Assembly (NCBI GenBank): GCA_951804985.1
Contig: OX638134.1
Span: 2,976,001 to 3,040,000 of the forward strand
DNA from: Dryomyza anilis
Taxonomy: Eukaryota; Arthropoda; Insecta; Diptera; Dryomyzidae
DNA length: 64,000 bases
Direction: 5' to 3'
The notes beneath the pieces were generated by a model. It ran no database searches and had not been told where the DNA came from. It saw only the letters and a program-made list of their open reading frames with translations. The position numbers were made by a program, and so were the translations under genes. Position 1 is the first letter of the stretch, and the number at the start of each line of letters is the position of its first letter. Positions 45,550 through 55,935 of this stretch are shown in pieces.

Positions 45550-46880
45550 AAAATTGAATTTTTATTTTTTTTTTTTTGTGAAAATAGATTTTTAGTTAAT
45601 GAAAAATTGATTTTTAGTAAAAATTTAATTTATAGTGAAAAAGTGAATTTTTTTGTGAAAATTTAAAATTTTAGTGAAATTTTAAATTGTAAGTGAAAAA
45701 AATTAATTCTTAGTGATAAATTTAATTTTTTAGTGAAAAATTGAATTTATAGTGAAAAATTGAATTTTTAGTGAAAAATTGAATTTTTAGTGAAAAATTG
45801 AATTTTTTTTATGTGAAAATTTGAATTTTTAGTGAAAAATTGATTTTTTAGTGAAAAATTGAGTTTTGAGTGAAAAATTGAATTTTTATTGAAAAATTTA
45901 ATTTTTATTGAAAAATTGAATTTTTATTGAAAAATTGAATTTCTAGTGAAAAATTGAATTTTTATTGAAAATTGAATTTCTTGTGAAAAATTTAATTTCT
46001 AGTAAAAAATTGAATTTTTAGTGAAAATTTGAATTTTTAGTGAAAATTTGAATTTATAGTGCAAATTTGAATTTTTTTGTGAAAATTTGAATTTTTAGTG
46101 AAAATATAAATTTTTAGTGAAAATTTGAATTTTTAATGAAAATTTGAATTTTTTGTGAAAATTTGAATTTTTTTAGTGAAAATTTGAATTTTTAGTGAAA
46201 ATTTGAATTTTTCGTGAAAAATTTAATTTCTACTGAAAATTTGAATTTTTAGTGAAAATATAAATTTTTAGTGAAAATTTGAATTTTTAGTGAAAATATA
46301 AATTTTTAGTGAAAATATAAATTTTTGGTGAAAATTTGAATTTTTACTGAAAATTTGAATTTTTACTGAAAATTTGAATTTTTTGTGAAAATTTGAATTT
46401 TTTAGTGAAAATTTGAATTTTGAGTGAAAATTTAAATTTTTAGTGAAAATTTGAATTTTTAGTGAAAATTTGAATTTTTAGTGAAAATTTGAATTTATAA
46501 TGAAAATTTGAATTTTTAGTGAAAATTTGAATTTGTAGTGAAAAATTTAATTTTTAGTGAAAATTTGAATTTTTAATGATAATTTGAATTTTTTGTGAAA
46601 ATTTGAATTTTTTAGTGAAAATTTTAGTGAAAATTTGAATTTTAATGAAAATTTCAATTTCTGTGAAAATTTGAATTTTTAGTGAATATTTGACTTATTT
46701 TGATGCGAATAACTGAACCTTTAGTGCAAACATGAATTTTGAGTGAAAATTTGAATTTTTTATTAAACATTTTAATTTTTTAGTAAACATTGTAATTTTT
46801 AGTGAACCTTTGAATATTCAGTAAACAAATGAATTATAATAAATAATTCAATTTATTTAATAAAAACTTGAATTGTTATT
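45550..46880 (-). repeat. Sat19, array 2, minus orientation
   Basis: About 70 units of AAAAATTGAATTTTTAGTG, the reverse complement of the array 1 unit, with a common variant AAAATTTGAATTTTTAGTG. More heterogeneous than array 1. It ends about 120 bp upstream of the candidate promoter at 47002. Confidence 0.95.
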
Positions 46881-46994
46881 GAAAATTAGAATATTTTGAA
46901 TTTTCTTTCTCTTTGTCAGTTGCTTTTTTCCTTATACCGTTTCAATCATGTGTCCACTTCTTCTCCTTCTTTTTTTTTATTCTCCACCTGGCAA

Positions 46995-47034
46995 TCAGTT
47001 CAGTCTCTAATCGTCCGTCTTACGTCGCAGTTCA
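46995..47034 (+). promoter_or_regulatory. Candidate TATA-less core promoter (Inr + DPE)
   Basis: TCAGTC at 47000-47005 matches the fly initiator TCAKTY (A+1 at 47002). AGTTCA at 47029-47034 matches the DPE RGWYVT at five of six positions, exactly at +28. A second initiator-like TCAGTT overlaps at 46995-47000. No TATA box at -30. Downstream DNA has the A-rich, AAAGTG/GTGAAAA-rich texture of fly 5' leaders. Core promoter motifs are short, so chance is not excluded. Confidence 0.35.
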
Positions 47035-47701
47035 TTCGTTTTGTGCTAAGTATTTACAACGCAATTAAATAATTAATATTTAAAAGTGTTTTAATTTTGG
47101 TGTTTTGTGTTATTAAATGCATTATTAATATTGTGAAAATAACATATTCTAATAATACAAACAGTATTTGCATTTTTTTGCAACATCAGAAATAATTGAA
47201 AATCTGCTCTCTGCCTTTGATCGTCACTGGAATGCGGCCGCTCTCTTCTCCTCTGCTCAGCCTACGCAGCACATCAATCATTCCAGTCATTTCATTCTTT
47301 CGGTAGTGCGTCGCAGTCGAAACGTCTTGTGCTGCGTGTGGTGCGATTATTTTTGTTTGTTGAAAAAGTGTGTTCGATTTAATACGATTAAATGAAGTCA
47401 AAACGTGTAAATAATAGTAAATGAAGTTAATAAAACATTAAAATAAGATATTGAAGGCAAATCAAACAATTTTAAAATAAGTTTCACGCATTTTTTATGT
47501 GTTTTAGTGCAAAAATGTCGCCATTTAAAACTATTATACTTTCAGCACATTGAATGACAGCAGTATTAGCAGACAATTCAATAAAAAGTGAAAAATTAAG
47601 TTATTCAAGTGAAAACATGTCGGCGAAAAAATAATGCAAAGAGAAAGAACACCTGATAGAGCCAAAGAGACTGCATTGCGCCGTTGCGTCGTGTCTCTAG
47701 G

Positions 47702-48084
47702 CAGAGTTGCCAACAATTTACGTTTGGCCTAATATTCTTCGTTAATCGGTATTTTTATAAAAACGACTATTTAAAAAGTTTAATAAATCGGGAAAGTTAG
47801 TGTTTCGGTTAAAAAACATTGTTTTAATAAAAGTGCATACTTTTAAAAATACGCTGTCGTATTACAATTAAATTATATTCGTGAGTGAAGCAGTGATTTT
47901 CGGTACATAGTGTTTTCGGTATATATACTGTTTTCGGTACATATAGTGTTTTCGGTACATATAGAATTTTCGGTATATAGTGTTTTCGGTACATACTGTT
48001 TCGTTAATCGTGAGTTTCGTTAATCGTGAGTGTTTTTACGGTATTTTAATATTTATTTTCCCGTCGCGTTTTTTGGCAACTCTG
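47702..48084. mobile_element. Possible hAT-like MITE (CAGAGTTGCCAA ends)
   Basis: CAGAGTTGCCAA at 47702-47713 and its perfect complement at 48073-48084 bound 383 bp. A CAG-starting end of this form is typical of hAT elements (family knowledge). The expected 8-bp target duplication is not evident (TCTCTAGG against GCTGGCTT). It includes the TTTTCGGTACATATAGTG tandem repeats at about 47895-48005. Confidence 0.35.
47895..48005 (+). repeat. Short tandem repeat TTTTCGGTACATATAGTG
   Basis: Six imperfect units of about 17-20 bp (TTTTCGGTACATAGTG, TTTTCGGTATATATACTG and so on), followed by a duplicated TTCGTTAATCGTGAG at 48001-48028. Confidence 0.85.
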
Positions 48085-48253
48085 GCTGGCTTGGACAAAA
48101 CAACGTTATTAAACAATAACAATTTAATAATGCTCTCTTTACAAGCTCTCTTTTCAAAAACAATGAGTGACACGTAAAGAGATGCAGCACGTAGGGATGT
48201 GTGCGCAGCTGCGCTGTCGACTGGTACAGTGGATGTAATTGATAAATAAATAG

Positions 48254-48259
48254 GTAAGT
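48254..48259 (+). promoter_or_regulatory. Candidate 5' splice site (TAG/GTAAGT)
   Basis: GTAAGT preceded by ATAAATAAATAG, a full match to the U1-pairing core at the intron side. It lies between the candidate promoter and the recursive splice site 2.5 kb downstream. There is no polypyrimidine tract before it, so it is a donor only. Confidence 0.35.
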
Positions 48260-48539
48260 TTCCCATTTCTATCACTCGGCATTCCAACATTTAGTAAAAT
48301 TAAAAGCTAAAGTTCACTTTATCGGCCGAAGTGAAATTAAAAAAAAAAAAAATGTTACGCGCTTTATATGTACTTTTGAGTGGGTGCACCAGTTTTTGAT
48401 TTTTCAAGGTCACCACGGGTCCGAGCGGCGCTTATTTTTAATTTTGGTATTTTTTTTTTTGCAAAAATACAGGGGGTGGCAATTTTTTTTTTTTTGCTTT
48501 GGCCGGTAATGTGAACTTCTCCCAAATTAAATTATTAAA

Positions 48540-49060
48540 ATTTATATAATTTACTAAAATTCAGTTTTTAACAAAAATATAAAATCAATATTGCACTTAA
48601 AATTCCATTTTTCACTAAAATTTCAATTTTTAACAATTTTTTTTTTTTTTTTGTTCAATTAAAATTAAAATTTTTACTAAAAATTAACTTTTTCACCAAA
48701 AATTCCATTTTTCACAAAAAAAAAAATCAATTTGTCACCAAAAATTCAATTTTCCACTTAAAATTCAAATTTTCACTAAAAATTATATTTTTCACTGAAA
48801 TTCTATTTTTCACTAATTTTAATTCTTTCACTAAAAATTAAATATGTTCAGTAAAAATTCAAATTTTCACTAAAAATTCAAATTTTCACTAAAAATTGAC
48901 ATTTTCACTAAAAATTTAAATTTTGACTAAAAATTGAAATTTGACTAAAAATTGAAATTTTGACTAAAAATTGAAATTTTGACTAAAAATTGAAATTTTG
49001 ACTAAAAAATTAAAATTTTGACTAAAAAAATCTTTTGTCGCTAAATATTCAGATTTTTAA
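48540..49060 (+). repeat. Sat19, array 3, plus orientation
   Basis: About 27 units, the most diverged array. Its right part (48900-49030) is a locally amplified variant, GACTAAAAATTGAAATTTT, repeated five to six times. Poly-T interruptions occur at 48640. Confidence 0.9.
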
Positions 49061-50395
49061 TAAAAATAAAAAGACCAGTATTACTATTTTTAAATATGAA
49101 TAAAAATCTTGTAATATAAAATCAATTTTCCTAACCCAAAATAATGTACATAATATTAACAGCAGTTCTATTATTTTGACTTTATACCGAAAAAATTCCC
49201 CATAATGCGATAAATTCGAGCTGTCAATAAATTCGCGCTGTCAATAAATTCGCGCACTTTCGGTTGTTTGTTATCAATTTTATTCTGTTTCTAATAAGCA
49301 CACTACATAAAACTGAAGTACTTCAGCTGAAACTAACAAAAAAAAAAGAAAAACAAAATGGCAAATAGCTTTGTGCATTCAATCAAATTCATAACTTTCA
49401 ATAACTTTGCAGCACCGCATAAAAATAGTGCGCGAAAGTTTTAACCAAAACCCCTTTGCCGAAGGATGAGGTTAGGTTGGGTTGGGTTGGGTTGGGAGTT
49501 GGTAAATTCGCATAGTATAAAAGAAGTGATTTTCTTTTTCCATTTTAACTTTCAGCTTGGCTTCATGCAGAAAAGTCACAACTTTTGGATTTGAAATTTC
49601 GCAGAAATCTTATTTAAAACTGTGCGAAGCTGATCGAAGACACGACGACAAACTGACTGACTGACTGAGTGACTTAAGTTGTGTCATTTTCTAAAACCTT
49701 CAACATTAGCGCGAAAAAGTTATGAATTTTTATATTTTTTCACTAAGTTCTTTTTTTAGTCTTTTGTTCACAAATTGCACACAAATCGTTCAACCATTGA
49801 CAGCGCTTTCGCATAAGTAGAACTTTTCAATTCAATACGAAGACCCCACCCACCGCATACACTTTTTTTTATTACTCTTTTTCGACTTTGGTTGCCCGTC
49901 AATTTTTTGTCATTTGTTCGAATTCTTGGTTGAAACTTTCGAAACACTTACACGGCTCTTGAGATGTAGATGGCGCTGACTGTTTGTGTGTGTGGTGGGC
50001 GCTAACTTTTCCTATTTCATAACAAATTATAAAATATTACATTTTGCACTTATTTTGCCTGAATGAGTCGCTGACAAAACTTTGCGCATTTTGTGCAACA
50101 AATAAAAATGGCAAATTATGTTGATGTTTATCTTTTATCATTGACATAAGAAGAAGAAACTAATAGTAGGGTTTCGAAGTGATTATGGGTGCTGTAATGA
50201 TATTTATGAATATTAGAAAATGCTTCGGATATTTGAAATATATTCACGTTTAGATTTACTAAATATATAAGAAGTAAATCCATAATTACATAGCAGAAAA
50301 TTAGTTAGTTCTGATGAAATTATGTTTAACTTAAGTCCTACATATTCGGGGTTGAACAATTATCCGTTCGTAATAACCAAAAGGAAGTATGTCCG
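49061..50395. other. Unique DNA with a G-quadruplex motif
   Basis: No gene accepted. 49479-49496 reads GGGTTGGGTTGGGTTGGG, four G3 tracts with TT loops, preceded by GGTTAGG. Two CAATAAATTCGCGC words near 49240. The rest is unstructured. Confidence 0.5.
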
Positions 50396-50665
50396 CGATA
50401 AAACAATGTCCGTCTATATGTCTGTCGAAATCACGATTACATAAAAATTAGAATATCTAGATTAATGAAATTCTGAACTTAGATTTCCTATATATCAAAG
50501 CGTCTGCTATTGAAAATGGGTATGATCGACCGATTGTGACCTGTGACCCGACCACATAAGTTCAAATGCCTCATATAATACTAGCAACTGCAGATGTATT
50601 TTAGTTTATACCGGCCGAAGTAAACTTTTTTGTGTAAAACCCCCTTTAATTAATAATAAAATATA
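50396..50665 (-). repeat. Dispersed repeat R, minus-strand copy
   Basis: The reverse complement of the repeat at 27.83-28.14 kb: TGTCGAAATCACGATTAC, CCTATATATC, ATGATCGACCGATTGTGACC and CCACATAAGTTCAAAT. The 3' terminal TACCC part is absent here. It lies 45 bp upstream of the recursive splice site branch region. Confidence 0.7.
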
Positions 50666-50708
50666 ATTATAATACCATATCTTAAATATTATTTTGTAAA
50701 ACTATACT

Positions 50709-50746
50709 CTAAACATATTTTCTCTTTATCTATTTCAGGTAAGTGC
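50709..50746 (+). promoter_or_regulatory. Candidate recursive splice site (ratchet point)
   Basis: CTAAAC (branch-point-like, A at 50712) is followed by TTTTCTCTTTATCTATTTCAG ending at 50738 and immediately by GTAAGTGC at 50739. A strong acceptor fused to a strong donor with no exon between them is the known signature of recursive splicing in long fly introns. A second donor-like CAG/GTAAAT at 50780/50781 would define a 42-nt RS-exon. If real, it places this DNA in a long plus-strand intron. Confidence 0.6.
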
Positions 50747-50781
50747 TGCAAATTTTAATATTTCTAATTTCAACAAACAGG

Positions 50782-51334
50782 TAAATAATTCAGTAAATAG
50801 ATATAATATGCAGTTATTAAATCCCATACTAAAATCATTTATAAAATCTAAACTAATATCAATTACTTTGCGTAAAAATGGCTCCCTTCAGTGCTGCACA
50901 AATATGCGAATCAATCAAAAATGATTGGTTCATCATTGTTTATGCATCATAAACACGTTTGGATGATTGTAGAGTAGCGCCATCTATTGTTCGAAAGCAT
51001 AGCTCTGAGCCATGACATCAGCACTAAAAGGGCACAAACACACAAACAGACAGACAATCAACACTCACAAATACATTGATGATGAGACGATGATGTCGAT
51101 GTCGATGACGACAGCGACGTTCATCATAAACAAACGAAGCGCACAATTATTGCATGAAATGCATTGGATTACGTTGGAATCACGTATTCGAGATTGTGTA
51201 TTGTATGAATTAATGCAAAAGCAACAGCAATAATAACAACAACAAACACCGCAGCATTAAACTCACAACTGAAATCCTGGCAAAAGCAACAGCAGTTGCT
51301 GGATCAATAGCAACAATATTAAATACATCATTTG
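50782..51334. other. Intron-like unique DNA with CAG/GAT tracts
   Basis: 51080-51120 holds a GATGTCGATGACGAC microsatellite. 51215-51310 is rich in CAACAG/CAATAA. The 73-codon frame at 51012-51233 translates these and is not accepted. Confidence 0.5.
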
Positions 51335-53460
51335 GAAATATTTAAAAATTCACTAAAAATTTAATTTAAAACTAAAATTAAAATTTATTCTGAAAAGATA
51401 ATTTTTCATTACTAAAAATTCAATTTTTCACTAAAAAAAATCCCATTTTTAACTAAAAATTCAATTTTTCACAAAAAAATCAAATTTTCACTAACAATTC
51501 AATTTTTCACTAAAAATTCAATTTTTCACTAAAAATTCAAATTTTCACTAAAAATTCAAATTTTCACTAAAAATTCAAATTTTCACTAAAAATTCAATTA
51601 TTCACATAAAAAAAATCCCATTTTTAACTAAAAATTCAATTTTTCACAAAAAATTCAAATTTTCACTAACAATTCAATTTTTCACTAAAAATTCAATTTT
51701 TCACTAACAGTTCAATTTTTCACTAAAAATTCAATTTTTCACTAAAAATTAAATTTTTACTAATAATTCAACTTTTTACTAAAAATTAAAATTTTCACTA
51801 AAAATTCAATTTTTCACTAAAAACTCCATTTTTCACTAAAAATTCAATTTTTCACTAAAAATTCAATTTTTCACTAAAAATTCAATTTTTCACTAAAAAT
51901 TCAATTTTTCACTAAAAATTCAAATTTTCACTAAAAATTCAATTATTCACATAAAAAAAATCCCATTTTTAACTAAAAATTCAATTTTTCACAAAAAATT
52001 CAAATTTTCACTAACAATTCAATTTTTCACTAAAAATTCAATTTTTCACTAACAGTTCAATTTTTCACTAAAAATTCAATTTTTCACTAAAAATTAAATT
52101 TTTACTAATAATTCAACTTTTTAATAAAAATTAAAATTTTCACTAAAAATTCAATTTTTCACTAAAAACTCCATTTTTTACTAAAAATTCAATTTTTCAC
52201 TAAAAATTCAATTTTTCACTAAAAATTCAATTTTTCACTAAAAATTCAATTTTTCACTAAAAATTCAATTTTTCACTAAAAATTCAAATTTTCACTAAAA
52301 ATTCAATTATTCACATAAAAAAAATCCCATTTTTAACTAAAAATTCAATTTTTCACAAAAAATTCAAATTTTCACTAACAATTCAATTTTTCACTAAAAA
52401 TTCAATTTTTCACTAACAGTTCAATTTTTCACTAAAAATTCAATTTTTCACTAAAAATTAAATTTTTACTAATAATTCAACTTTTTACTAAAAATTAAAA
52501 TTTTCACTAAAAATTCAATTTTTCACTAAAAATTAAATTTTTCACTAAAAATTAAATTTTTCACTAAAATTCAATTTTTCACTAAAAATTAAATTTTTCA
52601 CCAAAAATTAAATTTTTCACTAAAAATTCAATTTTTCACTAAAAATTAAATCTTTCACTAAAAATTTAATTTTTCACTAAAAATTCAATTTTTCACTAAC
52701 AATTCAATTTTTCACTAAAAATTCAACTTTTCAGTAAAAATTCAACTTTTCACTAAAAATTAAATTTTTTACTAAAAATTCAACTTTTTAATAAAAATTA
52801 AAATTTTCACTAAAAATTAAAATTTTCACTAAAAATTAAATTTTTCACTAAAAATTCAATTTTTCCTTAAACATGCAATTTTTAAAATCTAAATTTCTCA
52901 CTAAATATTAAATTTTTTCACTGAAAATTAAATTTATCACTAAAAAGTAAAAATTTTCACTAAAAAGTAAAATTTTTACTAAATATTCAATTTTTCACTA
53001 AAAATTAAAATTTTTCACTAAAAATTCAATTTGTCACTAAAAGTAAAATTTTTACTAAGAATTCAATATTTCACTAAAAATTCAATTTTTCACTAAAAAT
53101 TCAATTTTTCACCATAAATTCAATTTTTCACTAAAAAAATTCAATTTTTAACTAAAAAGTAAAATTTTTACTAAATATAAATTTTTCACTAAAAATTCAA
53201 TTTTTCACTAAAAATTCAATTTTTCACTAAAAATTCAAATTTTTACTAAAAATTCAAATTTTTACTATAAAATAAATTGTTCACTTAAAATTAAATCTTT
53301 CACTAAAAATTCAATTTCTCACTAGAAATATAACTAGAAATTTAATTTTTCACTAAAAAGTAAAATTTTCACTAATTATTCAATTTTTCACTAAAAATTA
53401 AATTTTTCACTAAAAAATTCAATTTTTCACTAAAAATTAGTTTTACTAAAAATTGTTCTT
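51335..53460 (+). repeat. Sat19, array 4, plus orientation, with higher-order repeat
   Basis: The largest array, about 110 units. A higher-order unit is marked by AAAAAAATCCCATTTTTAAC: TCCCA occurs at 51441, 51616, 51961 and 52325, giving spacings of 175, 345 and 364 bp. 364 minus 345 is exactly one 19-bp monomer. The order of variant monomers (CACAAAAAATTCAAAT, TAACAATTCAA, TAACAGTTCAA, TACTAATAATTCAAC, AAAACTCCA) is kept in each copy. After 52560 the array is plain and then diverges. Confidence 0.95.
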
Positions 53461-53990
53461 CAAAAATTACCTAAAATAAATTTCTGAATTTTTGTAATCT
53501 CAAAAAATACATCAACATAAAATTTTTCGATTGCATTTGAATTTTCAAGAACTCTGCCTTTATAAACCAAAACCAACTTCAAGCAATTATTAACCACAAA
53601 ATGCAAGAATCTCGACCACTTGCATTTCGATTTCCTTTCGTAGCCATAAGTAATACAAGTGCGTTAGTGAAATTTAATGGAATATTTAAAAACATAAATG
53701 AAATCCAATTTAATATTTGCGCAATAAAAACTAGAGATTTTGCAATAAAACAGTCCGCAAATAAATATTAGTTTAGTGCCAAATAAATAATTGCTAAAAA
53801 AAAATAGAAAATAATATAAATCTATTTGTTTTGCATCTTTTTGCACTTGAAATGTGTGCCATATTTTCAGGCGCTCTATTGAAAAATTTATAAATTAATT
53901 AAAATATGCCAAAAACAATAAAGTAGCATTGAAAAAAAAATTATATACAATTTATTAATTATTGCTAAGCACACACACACGCAAAGACAC
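53461..53990. other. A+T-rich DNA, nothing recognised
   Basis: Non-repetitive tail of the satellite region. No gene. Confidence 0.5.
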
Positions 53991-54315
53991 ACGAACATAC
54001 ATTCATAAATATGCCCGGCAGCCTTCATATGCGATACAACTTAATTAAGAGTCGAACGCAAACCGCAAAATGCTTTAGCGACCGCACCACGCATCCAACT
54101 CCCACGGCAGCATTTAACGCCGTTTACAATTAAAGCGGCGGATTTTATGATGGATTTTAATTAAAGTTTAAAATTAACAAACATAAACGCGTCAAGCACA
54201 AGCCGAACCGCATCGGCGACCGCCGCCGCACGAATGCAAACAAACGAAATCAATTGAAAGACCTCGCGGCGAAAATCACAGACTCACTTACACACACAAA
54301 CACTTAAAATGCAGC
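53991..54315. promoter_or_regulatory. Enhancer-like non-coding patch (candidate)
   Basis: GC-richer island between A+T-rich repeats, free of tandem structure. It holds TTTATGA (54144-54150, posterior Hox/Caudal-like core), TGATGGAT (54148-54155, fitting the TGATNNAT Exd-Hox composite), the palindrome TTTAATTAAA (54156-54165), AATTAAAG and several GCCGCCG/CGGCGACC words. Motif matches are short and degenerate. Conservation could not be tested. Confidence 0.3.
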
Positions 54316-54569
54316 GGTCGTTGCAAAACGTTGTCGGTAAATATAGGATGGAGACGACACTAGCTCATATAATATACACTTGCCAAAACAGTTCAAAATA
54401 ATTGATATATAACTTTAAAAATATTAAGATAAACACCTTTCGATCAAATTTCACAAATTTCAATTCAAGTTGCACCTTTCGATCAAATTTCAGATAAAAT
54501 TTGTAATCAATTCAAACTACTAAACTACCAATACAAATGCATAAAACTAATGTAGATTTTTTATAATAT

Positions 54570-55077
54570 TGATGTTATCTAAACTAATATTCAAAGTAGA
54601 GATATTGGTGTCCAAATTAAGTGAAACTATTTGATGCATAATATTGTACATTGCATGAAAACATAAAATTAATGCACAAATGCATAACATTGATGTAGAA
54701 ATTCATAGTATTGATGTATAATTTCATAATATTGATGTAAAATAATCAAATTTTATTACTTAATATTGAATGATTAATTTTAAGCACTCCCTAATTTAAA
54801 AAATTATATTTTTGATGTCACAAGGCAAAGCACATAAAATCGTAAAATTAATGAATACATAACATTTATGTACGATGTACTATTTAAGGATATTGGTGAA
54901 ACATTATTCACATTCCGATCACACAGATACTCTTGCGGAGATGTATAATGTGGCTGATGTGGCTGAACCTCTGCAGATCTTCGCCCATGCTAAGTTTTTG
55001 TAAATGCAATAACATAACTTTGTAAAGTGTTGACATATTCACGCTTGTTTTTCACTTTTAGCATGCCTACATCTCCA
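54570..55077. repeat. Diffuse ATTGATGTA repeat
   Basis: CATAATATTGATGTAAAAT-like units of about 23 bp recur at 54630-54745 and again at about 55930-56285, on either side of the 142-bp array. The 142-bp array may therefore have inserted into an older repeat. Confidence 0.5.
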
Positions 55078-55690
55078 TTTTTTTCCGCCCACGTACCACG
55101 CCCTTTGTCCAATCTCGATTATATTTTACGTGAAAATTTCAATGTTTACTATGATCCATTGATTCGATTTTTACAACGCTGCTCTTAGTAGGTCAGGAGT
55201 TGTAGCATTTTTAAAGTTTTAGTTATATGGGAAGTGCCACGCCTCATTATAAAATATCTCACACAATATGATCCTTTGTTTCGATTTTTATAAATCTGTT
55301 CTTAGTAGGTCAGGAGTTATAGCAATTTTAATGTTTTGGTTATATATGTGGTTCCACGCCCCTTTCTTCCATCCCGCCCACATTCCACGTGACGATTAAA
55401 GTTTTAAATATGAACATTTGATTCGATTTTCATAACTCTACTCTTAGTATGTCAGGAGTTATAGCAATTTAAATGTTTTGGTTATATGGGATGTGCCACG
55501 CCCCATTGTACAATCCCGCCCACATTCTATGTGAGGATTGAAGTTTTTAATATGAACCTTTGTTTCAATTTTTATAGCAATACTCTTAATATGTCAGCAG
55601 TTATAGCAATTTTAAAGATTTAGTTATATGGAAGGTGCCACTCCCATTTGTCTAATCCCGCCCATATTTGGGAAAACGATAAATAATCAT
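55078..55690. repeat. 142-bp tandem repeat with GCCACGCCC box, 4 copies
   Basis: GTCAG(G/C)AGTT recurs at 55192, 55309, 55451 and 55593 (spacings 117, 142, 142; the short one lacks the CCCGCCCACATT-GTGA segment). Each unit has TTATATGGGA, GTGCCACGCC, CCCGCCCACATT, TTTCGATTTTTATAA and CTCTTAGTATGTCAGGAG. Runs of GCCACGCCC/CCGCCCAC recall the core of fly DINE-1/INE-1 (Helitron-related) repeats, but the match is thematic only. Confidence 0.85.
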
Positions 55691-55935
55691 AATATACATC
55701 ACTGGACTAAATTACATGATTGTGGTTATCTTAAGTACAGAGATATTTGCAATTAAAAGTTGAGGTTTGCCACGCCCATTTTTGTACCTTAGAAGGGCGA
55801 ATTTAAAAAAAATCCAATTTAATGCGCTCCTACGTAGGGAGAAGAACACCCTGCCGAAGTTTCATGTCCCTATGTCTAAGGGTCGTTGATCGATCAGTCA
55901 AGCAGGCTTTCTTCTTTTATATATATAGAAGATGA
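55691..55935. other. 3' flank of the 142-bp array, possible element tail
   Basis: GAGGTTTGCCACGCCCATTT, CCTGCCGAAGTTTCATG, TAAGGGTCGTTGATCGATCA and a TATATATATAGAAGA terminus resemble the 3' ends of short dispersed fly elements. Probably one unit with the array. Confidence 0.4.

Larger units (their letters stand above)
47002..48253 (+). other. Putative non-coding first exon
   Basis: Defined by the candidate start site at 47002 and a consensus donor TAG/GTAAGT at 48253/48254. No long open frame, so it would be 5' untranslated sequence. It contains short upstream frames (47168-47395 is the longest), an inverted CAGAGTTGCCAA pair and a TTTTCGGTACATATAGTG repeat, which are unusual for a leader. 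The true exon may be shorter (other donors such as TTC/GTGAGT near 47881). Speculative. Confidence 0.2.

Noticed and set aside
49468..49496. An interstitial telomere (TTAGG-like)
   Set aside because: Only one TTAGG-like unit; the rest is GGGTT, and flies have lost TTAGG telomeres.
53460..53492. A minus-strand recursive splice site (TTTTAG/GTAATT)
   Set aside because: The donor half is weak, the tract is simply the A+T-rich satellite edge, and there is no branch-like motif at the right distance.
55078..55690. Firm assignment of the 142-bp repeat to DINE-1/Helitron
   Set aside because: Only the GCCACGCCC theme is shared; I could not see Helitron termini.
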